A stretch of DNA of 12,589 nucleotides from assembly GCA_913043805.1 (NCBI GenBank), contig CAJWMX010000030.1, forward strand, positions 1 to 12,589, in the 5' to 3' direction. The notes beneath the pieces were generated by a model that had not been told where the DNA came from, made no database searches, and saw only the letters and a list, made by a program, of their open reading frames with translations. Below, piece by piece: positions 7,205 to 12,589 of the stretch. The stretch is from an uncultured Acidobacteriota bacterium (GTDB taxonomy: Bacteria > Acidobacteriota > Vicinamibacteria > Vicinamibacterales > UBA8438). The number at the start of each line of letters is the position of its first letter. The stretch's first letter is position 1. Position numbers and translations under genes: made by a program.

Positions 7205-7819
7205 CTAGGGCTCGGCGTCGTCGGACGGTGGCATCGGCGGATACCAGAAGCGGGAGTGGCACGACTCGCAGGCCACCTGGAGTCGACTGCCTCCTTCGAG
7301 CAGCGCGTCGACGTCCTGGGCCCGGGTCGCGGCCAGCAGCAGCACGCCGACGTCGTGAATCTCCCGTGCGGCCCGTCGCCAGGCGTCTGGGTTCGCGGCC
7401 ACCAGGACGGCGATGTCGGCCGGTTCCAGGTCGACACCCGGCATGTCCGAGACCGCGTCGGGGCCAGCGATGGCCCGACCGTCGATACGAAGCAGGTTCC
7501 CCGCCTCGACCAGATGCAGGGCGCTCCGTTCGAGGGCGGCCCAGTCGTCGTCGGTCTCGGGCCGCTGCTCGTCGACGCCGTCCAACGTCGACGTGATCAC
7601 CACCGCATCCCACAGCGCGTCGGCTGCCGGGTCGATCAGGCTCCGCATGAGATCTTCGACCGTCGCGGTCGGCTGAAAGCGCGCCTCGCTGTCCGTCGAA
7701 CCTTGCGAAGAGGGCGTGGGTGCTGCCGGTCGGCACCCCGTCGCGATTCCGAGCGCGAGCAGCGCCGCCGCGGTGAGACCGGGGCACCGACCAGGACGGG
7801 GCCTGTGGCCTAGCGGCAT
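7205..7819 (-). CDS. Class II (c'/c556-like) cytochrome lipoprotein
   Basis: This 204-residue protein has an N-terminal lipoprotein-like signal (LTAAALLALGIATGC, candidate lipidated C29) and one c-type heme site near its C-terminus, CESCH (C184, C187, H188). A heme site close to the C-terminus of an all-helical domain of roughly 140 residues is the mark of the cytochrome c'/c556 group. M58 in the first helix (VEDLMRSLIDP) is placed where low-spin members carry the sixth heme ligand. Helices are suggested by LMRSLIDPAADALWDAV, DDWAALERSALHLVEAGNLL, WRRAAREIHDVGVLLLAA and VDALLEGGSRLQVAC. The protein probably sits on the periplasmic face of a membrane and carries electrons or senses a gas ligand; which one is unknown. 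The start overlaps the end of the Rap1a-fold gene by 10 bp, implying coupled translation. The lipobox has A rather than L at -3, so anchoring is less certain than secretion. Confidence 0.82.
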   Translation of the reverse strand: MPLGHRPRPGRCPGLTAAALLALGIATGCRPAAPTPSSQGSTDSEARFQPTATVEDLMRSLIDPAADALWDAVVITSTLDGVDEQRPETDDDWAALERSALHLVEAGNLLRIDGRAIAGPDAVSDMPGVDLEPADIAVLVAANPDAWRRAAREIHDVGVLLLAATRAQDVDALLEGGSRLQVACESCHSRFWYPPMPPSDDAEP

Positions 7820-8202
7820 CGGTAGGTATTCTCGAGCGCACGCAGGACCAGGTCGGTATCCCGCTCCGGCTGTGCGATCTGATTGTCTTCCAGATAGCGC
7901 ACCACGACCCAGACCGCCTCAGCCTCGCTCGTGCTGTCGGGGATGCAGAGACGGTCGTCCATCTGGGCGCGGGCGACGTCGGTCACGCCGCGTACCAGGC
8001 CAGCACAGTACCCCATGCCGAACGGACTCCGGTCGAACGCTTCCTCACGGCCGGCCCCCGTTCGACCGAGAAACTCGAAGTAGAGCCGGCAGTTGCGGAC
8101 CAGTTGCGTGCCCGCGCCGTCGGTCTGGCGGGCGAGCCCGGTGTCGCTTGGCTGGGCGGTCGCCAGCAACAGGAGCACGAGGAGCAGTGCGGCGCGTGTC
8201 AT
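7810..8202 (-). CDS. Rap1a/Tai-family secreted protein
   Basis: This 130-residue protein has a short, strongly hydrophobic signal peptide (MTRAALLLVLLLLATA). The mature part matches the Rap1a/Tai fold by its pattern: a GYCAGLVRGV helix start, RLCIPDSTSEAEAVWVVVRYLEDN, and a final LVLRALENTYRC. Four cysteines (NCRLYFE, GYCAGL, RLCIP, YRC) could form two disulfides in the periplasm. Founding members of the family are immunity proteins against type VI secretion amidase effectors. However, the fold is widespread in proteobacterial and acidobacterial genomes without effectors, and none is encoded here, so a toxin-immunity role is not claimed. No purine-rich ribosome site precedes the ATG. A -10-like TATACT lies about 25 nt upstream, so a short leader is expected. 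It overlaps the cytochrome-like gene downstream by 10 bp. Confidence 0.78.
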   Translation of the reverse strand: MTRAALLLVLLLLATAQPSDTGLARQTDGAGTQLVRNCRLYFEFLGRTGAGREEAFDRSPFGMGYCAGLVRGVTDVARAQMDDRLCIPDSTSEAEAVWVVVRYLEDNQIAQPERDTDLVLRALENTYRCR

Positions 8203-8221
8203 GCGGAAGGAGTGCTCAGCA

Positions 8222-8251
8222 GCGACAGTATAGTCGGCTGCCGAGTAGGAT
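8222..8251 (+). promoter_or_regulatory. Candidate promoter of the SLC13-type transporter gene
   Basis: GCGACA (8222-8227, 4/6 of -35 consensus), an 18-nt spacer and TAGGAT (8246-8251, 4/6 of -10 consensus) lie 28 nt before the GTG start at 8279. It is divergent from, and overlaps, the minus-strand element at 8227-8232. Confidence 0.35.
8227..8232 (-). promoter_or_regulatory. -10-like element (TATACT) ahead of the Rap1a/cytochrome pair
   Basis: On the minus strand TATACT (5/6 consensus) lies 24 nt before the ATG at 8202, giving a leader of roughly 18 nt. No good -35 is seen at the usual distance. It overlaps the putative -35 of the divergent transporter promoter, so the two could compete. Confidence 0.4.
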
Positions 8252-8278
8252 CATTCGGATGGGGAGAGTGAGCGTAGC

Positions 8279-10051
8279 GTGAGTCTTGACGCCTGGTTGA
8301 CCCTGCTGGTGCTGGCTGGCATGGTCGCGGCCCTGGCCCGCGAACTGGCAGCGCCGTCGGCGACGGTGCTGACCGCCGTGATCGTGCTGCTGGTGGGTGG
8401 GGTCATCACGCCGTCCGAGGCGTTCGCCGGACTGTCGAACCCCGCGCCCATCACGGTGGCCGCACTCTATGTGCTGGCGCGCGCCGTGGAGAAGACTGGC
8501 GCGCTGCAGCCGTTGGTGGCCGGCACGCTGGGCGACGGCGACGGACGCCGCTCCGGCTTGGCGCGGCTGCTGGTTCCGGCCGCCGCGATGTCGAGCGTGC
8601 TCAACAACACGCCGATCGTGGCGATGTTGGCGCCGCAGGTCGAGAACTGGGCCCAGCGCACGGGGCGCTCGCCCTCCCGCTTCCTGATGCCGTTGTCGTT
8701 TGCCGCGATCCTCGGCGGTATGGTCACGTTGATCGGAACCTCGACCAACCTCGTCGTGTCCGGCTTGCTGACCGACGCCGGAGAGGCCCCGCTGGGCATG
8801 TTCGAGCTGACCCCGGTCGGCCTTCCGGTCGCGGTGGTGGGTGTGGCGCTCCTTATCCTGTTGTCGCCCCGGCTCCTGCCGGAACGGCACCCGGCACAAG
8901 CCGATCTCAGCGACGGTTTCCGTGAGTTCGTCGTCAGGATGGTCGTGGAGCCGGATGGTGCACTCGATGGCCGCTCGGTCGAGGCGGGACGACTCAGGAA
9001 CCTGGCCGGCGTCTTCCTGATCGAGATTGACCGCGATGGCGAGGTCATCGCGCCGGTCGGTCCGCAGACGGTGCTGCATGGCGGCGACGAACTCACCTTC
9101 GTGGGGCGAGCTGGCGTGGTGGTGGACCTGCACGCGATCTGCGGCCTGCGGTCGGCCGAACACAAGCATGTGCAAGAGTTCGACACCGTCCGCCATACTT
9201 TCTTCGAGGTGGTGCTGGGGCCCTCTTCGCCCCTGGTCGGGCGTTCGCTCAAAGAAGCCGGGTTCCGCGCGCGCTATCAGGCGGCGGTCGTGGCCATCCA
9301 TCGAGCCGGGCGCCGGATTGACGCCAAACTCGGCGGCGTCGTCCTGAAGGCGGAGGACACGCTGCTGATTCTGTCGGACCCCGGGTTCCGGGAACGGTGG
9401 CGCGACCGGAGCGCGTTCCTGCTGGTGTCGCGCTTGGGTGGGGTGCCCCCCTCGGTGGGGCGGAAGGCCGGGATCGTGGCGCTCGTGGGAGCGGGCGTGG
9501 TGCTGTCGGCGGCCGTCGGGCTGCTACCGGTATTGAGCGCCGCGCTGGTCGGGGCCCTGGTGCTGGTGCTCAGCGGCGTGCTGACCCCATCGGAGGCGAA
9601 GGACGCGGTCGACCTCGACGTGATCCTGGTGATCGCCGGGGCGTTCGGCCTGGCGGCGGCACTCGAGACCTCGGGGTTGGCGACTGACATCGCGCATCTG
9701 GTCGGCGGCGTGTTCGGCCCGCTCGGCCCGTCGGGCGGGTTGGCGGGGATCGTGCTGACCACGGTGCTGCTCAAGAGCCTGATCACCAATAACGCGGCCG
9801 CGGTCCTGATGTTCCCGATCGCGATGTCGGCGGCCGCCGAGCTCGGACTGAACCCCCGTGCGTTCGCGGTGGCGGTCGCCCTGGCCGCCTCGGCCTCCTT
9901 TCTGACTCCGCTGTCGTATCAGACCAACCTGATGGTGTATGGGCCCGGTGGTTACCGTTTCGGCGACTTTGCCCGACTGGGAGCTCCGCTGGTCATCCTG
10001 GTGGCGATCGCCACCGTCGTCATGGTGCCCTGGTTCTGGCCGCTGGGGTAG
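8279..10051 (+). CDS. SLC13/DASS-type transporter with two internal RCK_C (TrkA_C) domains
   Basis: This 590-residue inner-membrane anion:cation symporter-like protein has the familiar arrangement of two homologous membrane halves separated by two cytosolic RCK_C regulatory domains. The first half spans about 1-200, with SSVLNNTPIV (105-114) and the family motif IGTSTNLVV (152-160). The RCK_C domains cover roughly 215-285 (DGRSVEAGRLRNLAG... GGDELTFVG) and 300-370 (VGRSLKEAGFR... AEDTLLILSD). The second half, 395-590, repeats the motifs as SLITNNAAAVLMFP (500-513) and LSYQTNLMVYGPGGY (545-559). VGGVITPSEA (39-48) and LSGVLTPSEA (431-440) are matching positions of the internal duplication. Related proteins move sulfate, dicarboxylates or other anions with Na+ or H+; this one's substrate is unknown. 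The GTG start is preceded by a purine-rich GGGGAGAG about 11 nt away. Confidence 0.9.
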   Translation: MSLDAWLTLLVLAGMVAALARELAAPSATVLTAVIVLLVGGVITPSEAFAGLSNPAPITVAALYVLARAVEKTGALQPLVAGTLGDGDGRRSGLARLLVPAAAMSSVLNNTPIVAMLAPQVENWAQRTGRSPSRFLMPLSFAAILGGMVTLIGTSTNLVVSGLLTDAGEAPLGMFELTPVGLPVAVVGVALLILLSPRLLPERHPAQADLSDGFREFVVRMVVEPDGALDGRSVEAGRLRNLAGVFLIEIDRDGEVIAPVGPQTVLHGGDELTFVGRAGVVVDLHAICGLRSAEHKHVQEFDTVRHTFFEVVLGPSSPLVGRSLKEAGFRARYQAAVVAIHRAGRRIDAKLGGVVLKAEDTLLILSDPGFRERWRDRSAFLLVSRLGGVPPSVGRKAGIVALVGAGVVLSAAVGLLPVLSAALVGALVLVLSGVLTPSEAKDAVDLDVILVIAGAFGLAAALETSGLATDIAHLVGGVFGPLGPSGGLAGIVLTTVLLKSLITNNAAAVLMFPIAMSAAAELGLNPRAFAVAVALAASASFLTPLSYQTNLMVYGPGGYRFGDFARLGAPLVILVAIATVVMVPWFWPLG

Positions 10052-10075
10052 GCACGGGACGCGCGGTGGTTTCCG

Positions 10076-10081
10076 TATAAT
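10076..10081 (+). promoter_or_regulatory. Perfect -10 element (TATAAT) ahead of the disrupted hydrolase locus
   Basis: TATAAT lies 25 bp after the transporter stop and 38 bp before the ATG at 10120, so the hydrolase locus probably had its own promoter. No recognisable -35 is present at 16-18 nt. Confidence 0.45.
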
Positions 10082-10091
10082 CCGAACGTCC

Positions 10092-10112
10092 GCCGGCGCC
10101 TTCGGCGCTGGC
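10092..10112 (+). other. GC-rich hairpin in the leader of the disrupted hydrolase locus
   Basis: Arms 10092-10100 and 10104-10112 form a 9-bp stem (one G-T pair) with a 3-nt TTC loop. It lies between the expected transcription start after TATAAT (10076-10081) and the ATG at 10120. It could act in the leader, or be a weak stop for the transporter transcript. It lacks a following T-tract, so it is not called a terminator. Confidence 0.3.
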
Positions 10113-10119
10113 TTCAGCG

Positions 10120-11119
10120 ATGTCGAATCGACGCCTCCTGCCTCGTTGCTCTTCCTGTCGCTGCTGCTGATCGCTTCGTGTGGGCCCGGTCCGGAGCAGG
10201 CGACAGAGGGGCGGCTGGCGCTCAGCCCCTGTCCGCCGACAGAGAACATCGAAGACGGTCTCTGCGCCGAATACCCGGTCGGGATGCGGCCAGCGGCCGC
10301 CAGATCTCGCTGCGCGTCGGCGTGTTGCCGGCGCTGTCGGGAGACCCCCTGCCGGACCCGGTGTTCTTTCTCGCCGGAGGGCCCGGGCAGGCGGCCACCG
10401 AGCTGACTGGCGCGCTCGGCGGGCCGTTCCGCCGCGTCAATCGGGATCGTGACCTGGTGTTCGTCGATCAACGAGGCACCGGGCAGTCCAATCCGCTCAC
10501 CTGCGAGCTGGACGACGACGCGCTGCTGCTCGATCCGATGTCGGAGGAGCTCCTGCGCGACCGGGCGATGGCGCAGGTCGAGCAGTGTCTCGAACAGCTC
10601 GACGCCGATCCCCGGCACTACACCACACCGATCGCGATGGACGACCTAGACGAGGTGCGCGCCGCGCTCGGCTATGACGAGATCAACCTCTGGGGCGGCT
10701 CGTACGGCACGCGGGCCGGGTTGGTGTATCTGCGGCGTCACCCTGACCGCGTGCGTACCGCGATCCTCGACGGGTTGGCTCCGGTGGAGATGAAGCTCCC
10801 GCTGCACACGGGGCGCGACGAGGCCCGGGCGCTGGATCTGCTCCTGGATGACTGTGCCGCCGACCCGGGATGCGGCGCCGCCTATATGATCCCCGGCATG
10901 GCCGCCACCGTCGCCTCGCTGCCGAGCAAGCCCTGGATGGCGGCGGTCCCGTCGCTCGGACAGCAGATGTTGCTGACTCAGGTGCTGGGCGGGGAGGACC
11001 CCGGGTTCGGGTTGTTCCTGCTGGCCGGGGGATCGTCGCTGGCGCTCGGGCTGTTGTGCGTCGCGGCCACGGCGCGTCTCTTCCGCCACGAGCGGATCGT
11101 GTTCGGACGCGCCAACTGA
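10120..11119 (+). pseudogene. Disrupted S33 alpha/beta-hydrolase lipoprotein fused to an ABC-permease end
   Basis: The middle part encodes the first half of a tripeptidyl-aminopeptidase-like (S33) exported hydrolase: ISLRVGVLPALSGDPLPDPVFFLAGGPGQ (oxyanion loop), FVDQRGTGQSNPLTC and nucleophile elbow LWGGSYGTRAGLVYLRRHP. No single frame encodes it all. The ATG at 10120 reads MSNRRLL. A shift near 10131-10145 is then needed to enter LLFLSLLLIASCGPG, a lipobox. That frame runs through PCPPTENIEDGLCAEYPV. A second shift at about 10281-10292, next to a GGG run, is needed to reach ASGRQISLRV. Both fit loss of one base. After GCGAA (about 10880) the hydrolase sequence stops. The remaining 78 residues belong to another family, so the catalytic Asp and His are missing. 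The frame from GTG 10178 to 11119 is open, but its first 40 or so residues are not hydrolase-like. It is probably non-functional, unless the shifts are sequencing errors. Confidence 0.7.
10883..11119 (+). pseudogene. C-terminal remnant of a NatB-type ABC-2 transporter permease
   Basis: These 78 residues, read in frame with the upstream hydrolase, have the character of the last part of a Na+-efflux-type ABC permease. They include YMIPGMAATVASLPSKPWM, VPSLGQQMLLTQVLGGEDP, one final membrane helix (about FGLFLLAGGSSLALGLLCVA) and the closing TARLFRHERIVFGR. The end motif, with an arginine/phenylalanine pair followed by E-R-I-V-F-G, is what I recall for NatB relatives. The other membrane segments of the permease and its ATPase partner are absent from the window. 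The segment either marks one breakpoint of a deletion or an assembly join. Family assignment is by motif memory only. Confidence 0.6.
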
Positions 11120-11146
11120 CGGTGCGGTGCCGCTACCGTGGCGGTG

Positions 11147-12118
11147 TCATCGCGCCGCCGCTTCCCGCTCCTGCACGCGGGCCCCGCGCAGCAGGTTCTC
11201 CATCCCGTAGTTGCGCTCGTGGCAGGCGTACTCGTAGAGCAATCCATCGGTGCGCGGCATGTCGAGCGCGGCCGTCCACGGGGCGATCCACGTGGTCGCA
11301 TCCTCGAACGTCACCTCATAGCGAAGCGTGTTGGCGTCGGGTCGTGAAAAGCGCTCGACGAGGTGGAGGTTCTCGCCGGAACCTCGCCACGGATTCTGGC
11401 CCGAGAAGTGGGTGGTCTCGACGACCAGCGTGTCTCCCTCCCAGTGACCACGCGATCGGCCGAGCCACTGGGAGGGCGTGGTGTCGGTCGGTCCGCTCCC
11501 GTCGAGTGGGATGATCCGCATCTCGTGCACCATCTCGAGCAGGATCGCGACATGGTCTTCGGTCTGGAAGATCTGGAAGTTGTTGTTGTAGACACCGCCC
11601 AGTCGCACCGTACCCCGCGACAGGCACCGCTCCCAGAGCCCGCGGTCCTCCGGGTTTTCGGAGTTGGCCCTGGGCGGGGAGGCGGCCCGCCGCGCGGCGG
11701 CGCGCTCGACGGCTTCCTCGGTTCGCTCCGGGATCCGGCCGTCGGCCGGGTCGATGATGAGTGCCGTCCGTCCGTCAGAGAGCCCGCGGTCCCACCAGAA
11801 CTGGTTGTAGGCCAGGCCGACGTCCCGCTGGGCGCTGAGCTCGCCCCGCCGTTCGGAGGTGGCGAAGGTCTGGGCTTCGATGTTGGCCTGCGCGACCTCC
11901 TCCGGCGTCAGGAATTCGCGGCCCTCGTATCGCTCGGGTCGTTCGAGCGGGGTCGCGGTGCCGTGATCCCAGACGCCGGTCAGATCCGGGACGCCCCACG
12001 GCATCCGCGGCGCCGGAGAACCGTCGGGGGCGCGACCGGCCGATGCGGGTTGGGCGGTGGCCGAACCTGCAGCGATGGCCAGGACCGTAGCCGCCGAGAA
12101 AAGAAGGCGGTAGCTCAT
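11147..12118 (-). CDS. Secreted GVWD-family protein (second paralogue)
   Basis: This exported 323-residue protein has a signal peptide (LLFSAATVLAIAAGSATA|QPASAG). It belongs to the same uncharacterised family as the gene at 5970-6731. Shared blocks are WGVPDLTGVWDHG (compare VPDLVGVWDGG), GRSRGHWEGDTLVVETTHF (compare GFSVGRYEEGALIVETTNF), HLVERFSRPDANTLRYEVTFEDATTW (compare KVTERYWREGDDLNLTLTLEDP) and a C-terminal LLYEYACHERNYGMENLLRGAR. It is longer than its paralogue by an insert of about 80 residues after the GVWD block, including EEVAQANIEAQTF and DPADGRIPERTEEAVERAAARRA. LIIDPADGRIP and the CLSRG block are typical of the long form. GAGGA precedes the ATG by 4 nt. It converges on the disrupted hydrolase locus, with 27 bp between. 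Function is unknown. Confidence 0.85.
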   Translation of the reverse strand: MSYRLLFSAATVLAIAAGSATAQPASAGRAPDGSPAPRMPWGVPDLTGVWDHGTATPLERPERYEGREFLTPEEVAQANIEAQTFATSERRGELSAQRDVGLAYNQFWWDRGLSDGRTALIIDPADGRIPERTEEAVERAAARRAASPPRANSENPEDRGLWERCLSRGTVRLGGVYNNNFQIFQTEDHVAILLEMVHEMRIIPLDGSGPTDTTPSQWLGRSRGHWEGDTLVVETTHFSGQNPWRGSGENLHLVERFSRPDANTLRYEVTFEDATTWIAPWTAALDMPRTDGLLYEYACHERNYGMENLLRGARVQEREAAAR

Positions 12119-12144
12119 GATGTCCTCACTTTCAGGCTTTCCAG

Positions 12145-12150
12145 AGTATA
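12145..12150 (-). promoter_or_regulatory. -10-like element (TATACT) of the second GVWD-family gene
   Basis: On the minus strand TATACT (5/6 consensus) lies 26 nt before the ATG at 12118 and upstream of GAGGA (12127-12123). No clear -35 is visible. Confidence 0.4.
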
Positions 12151-12182
12151 CGCCGTGTAGCGGCGTTCCCTTTGCGGGAGCC

Positions 12183-12211
12183 GTGACCGGGATGCCGTCG
12201 CCGGGTAAGAT
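12183..12211 (+). promoter_or_regulatory. Candidate promoter of the carboxypeptidase-regulatory-like gene
   Basis: GTGACC (12183-12188, 4/6 of -35), a 17-nt spacer and TAAGAT (12206-12211, 4/6 of -10) lie upstream of the ATG at 12256, giving a leader of roughly 38 nt. A 7-bp dyad, GATGCCG (12191-12197) and CGGCATC (12214-12220), brackets the -10 and could be an operator. Confidence 0.4.
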
Positions 12212-12255
12212 CGCGGCATCGAGGACAGCGGGCGCGGCGAACCACGAGGTGTGAC

Positions 12256-12589
12256 ATGCAGAGATGGCTGGGGTGCCGGACTCTCGGAGCGGCGGTGGGT
12301 GTGGTTGTGGCCGGCACGGCCGCGGGGTTGATGGCCCGACAGCCCGCCGAGGGTGACCTCGGGGGTGTCGTGGCGAGCCAGGCTGGCCCGGAAGCGGGCG
12401 TGTGGGTGATTGCCGAGACCGACGACCTCGACACCAAGTTTCGCAAGATCGTCGTGACCGACGACGCGGGGCGTTTCCTCCTGCCTGACCTGCCGGCCGC
12501 CTCCTACCGGGTGTGGGTCCGGGGCTACGGGCTCGTCGACTCCCAGCCCCTGGTGGCCGAGCCCGGTGAGACCGTCGAACTTACCGCGG
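12256..12589 (+). CDS. Carboxypeptidase-regulatory-like domain protein, 3'-truncated by window edge
   Basis: The first 111 codons are present and the frame is open to the end of the window. After a hydrophobic signal segment (about 10-27, LGAAVGVVVAGTAAGLMA) comes GDLGGVVASQAGPEAGVWVIAETDDL, then KFRKIVVTDDAGRFLLPDLPAASYRVWVRGYGLVDS. This is a transthyretin-like beta-sandwich of the carboxypeptidase D regulatory type. The combination VWVIAET...VTDD.GRF..PDLP...Y.VWVRGYGLVDS is one I recall at the start of long (roughly 900-1000 residue) exported acidobacterial proteins of unknown role, so most of the protein lies outside the window. The start is well supported by GAGGTG 5 nt before the ATG and by a candidate promoter upstream. 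Whether enzymatic or heme domains follow cannot be seen. Confidence 0.82.
   Translation, partial: MQRWLGCRTLGAAVGVVVAGTAAGLMARQPAEGDLGGVVASQAGPEAGVWVIAETDDLDTKFRKIVVTDDAGRFLLPDLPAASYRVWVRGYGLVDSQPLVAEPGETVELTA

Noticed and set aside
7168..7208. An inverted repeat between the convergent genes, possibly a shared terminator
   Set aside because: The arms are only about 6 bp with a bulge, they overlap both stop codons, and there is no T-tract on either strand.
7810..8202. A type VI secretion immunity function for the Rap1a/Tai-like gene
   Set aside because: No amidase effector or secretion component is nearby, and the fold is common without them. Only family membership is claimed.
8216..9301. 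A 361-codon minus-strand frame opposite the transporter
   Set aside because: The product is a low-complexity run of His, Gln, Arg and Asp with no recognisable fold. The plus strand encodes a clear membrane transporter.
9524..10618. A 364-codon minus-strand frame across the transporter end and the hydrolase locus
   Set aside because: It crosses two unrelated plus-strand genes and has no motif, so it is a shadow of GC-rich coding sequence.
11120..11146. A short CCGC/GCGG dyad between the disrupted hydrolase and the second GVWD gene
   Set aside because: Only 4 bp pair, which is expected by chance at this GC content.
1..12589. CRISPR arrays, tRNA or rRNA genes, insertion-sequence ends or attachment sites
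   Set aside because: No regularly spaced repeats, cloverleaf-like stretches, transposase motifs or terminal inverted repeats were noticed on reading both strands. A covariance-model search was not possible.

Overview
The window looks like a chromosomal segment from a high-GC Gram-negative bacterium. The mix of protein families points to Acidobacteriota, probably Vicinamibacteria: two paralogues of a secreted 'DL(V/T)GVWD...(I/V)VETT.F' family, a DUF6152-type protein, a secreted fumarylacetoacetate-hydrolase-like protein, a C-terminal-heme cytochrome c'-like lipoprotein, and a carboxypeptidase-regulatory-like protein. This is inferred from remembered family distribution, not from a search. No RNA gene, CRISPR array, insertion sequence or phage gene was seen. 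Most products are predicted to be exported or membrane-bound.

Layout. 2-1246 (+) is an M20-family zinc peptidase, probably cut at its 5' end by the window. A strong hairpin with a T-tract (1252-1295) terminates the opposing gene at 1317-2465 (-), an exported FAH-family protein with a well-formed sigma70-type promoter. A divergent spacer leads to a rightward group: a lower-GC outer-membrane-barrel-like protein (2650-4017), a RimK-like ATP-grasp ligase (4039-5013) and a four-helix PepSY-associated membrane protein (5016-5900). The last two are only 2 bp apart. Next come a secreted protein of the GVWD family (5970-6731) and a DUF6152-type protein (6790-7170). Convergent to these is an overlapping pair on the minus strand: a Rap1a/Tai-fold secreted protein (7810-8202) followed by a class II cytochrome c-like lipoprotein (7205-7819). 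Divergent from that pair is an SLC13-type transporter with two internal RCK_C domains (8279-10051).

The most irregular locus is 10120-11119. It reads as an S33 alpha/beta-hydrolase lipoprotein with two apparent single-base losses. It is then joined in frame, near 10880, to what looks like the last 78 residues of a NatB-type ABC permease. This could be a decayed deletion remnant or a sequencing/assembly artefact. The window ends with a second GVWD-family protein (11147-12118, -) and the start of a carboxypeptidase-regulatory-like protein (12256 to the edge, +).

Together the genes suggest an envelope-focused catabolic and redox region. I see no single coherent, demonstrably new system. The best leads are the hydrolase/permease chimera, the ATP-grasp/PepSY pair beside a barrel of atypical composition, the overlapping Rap1a/cytochrome pair, and a set of -10-like hexamers placed shortly upstream of most transcription units.
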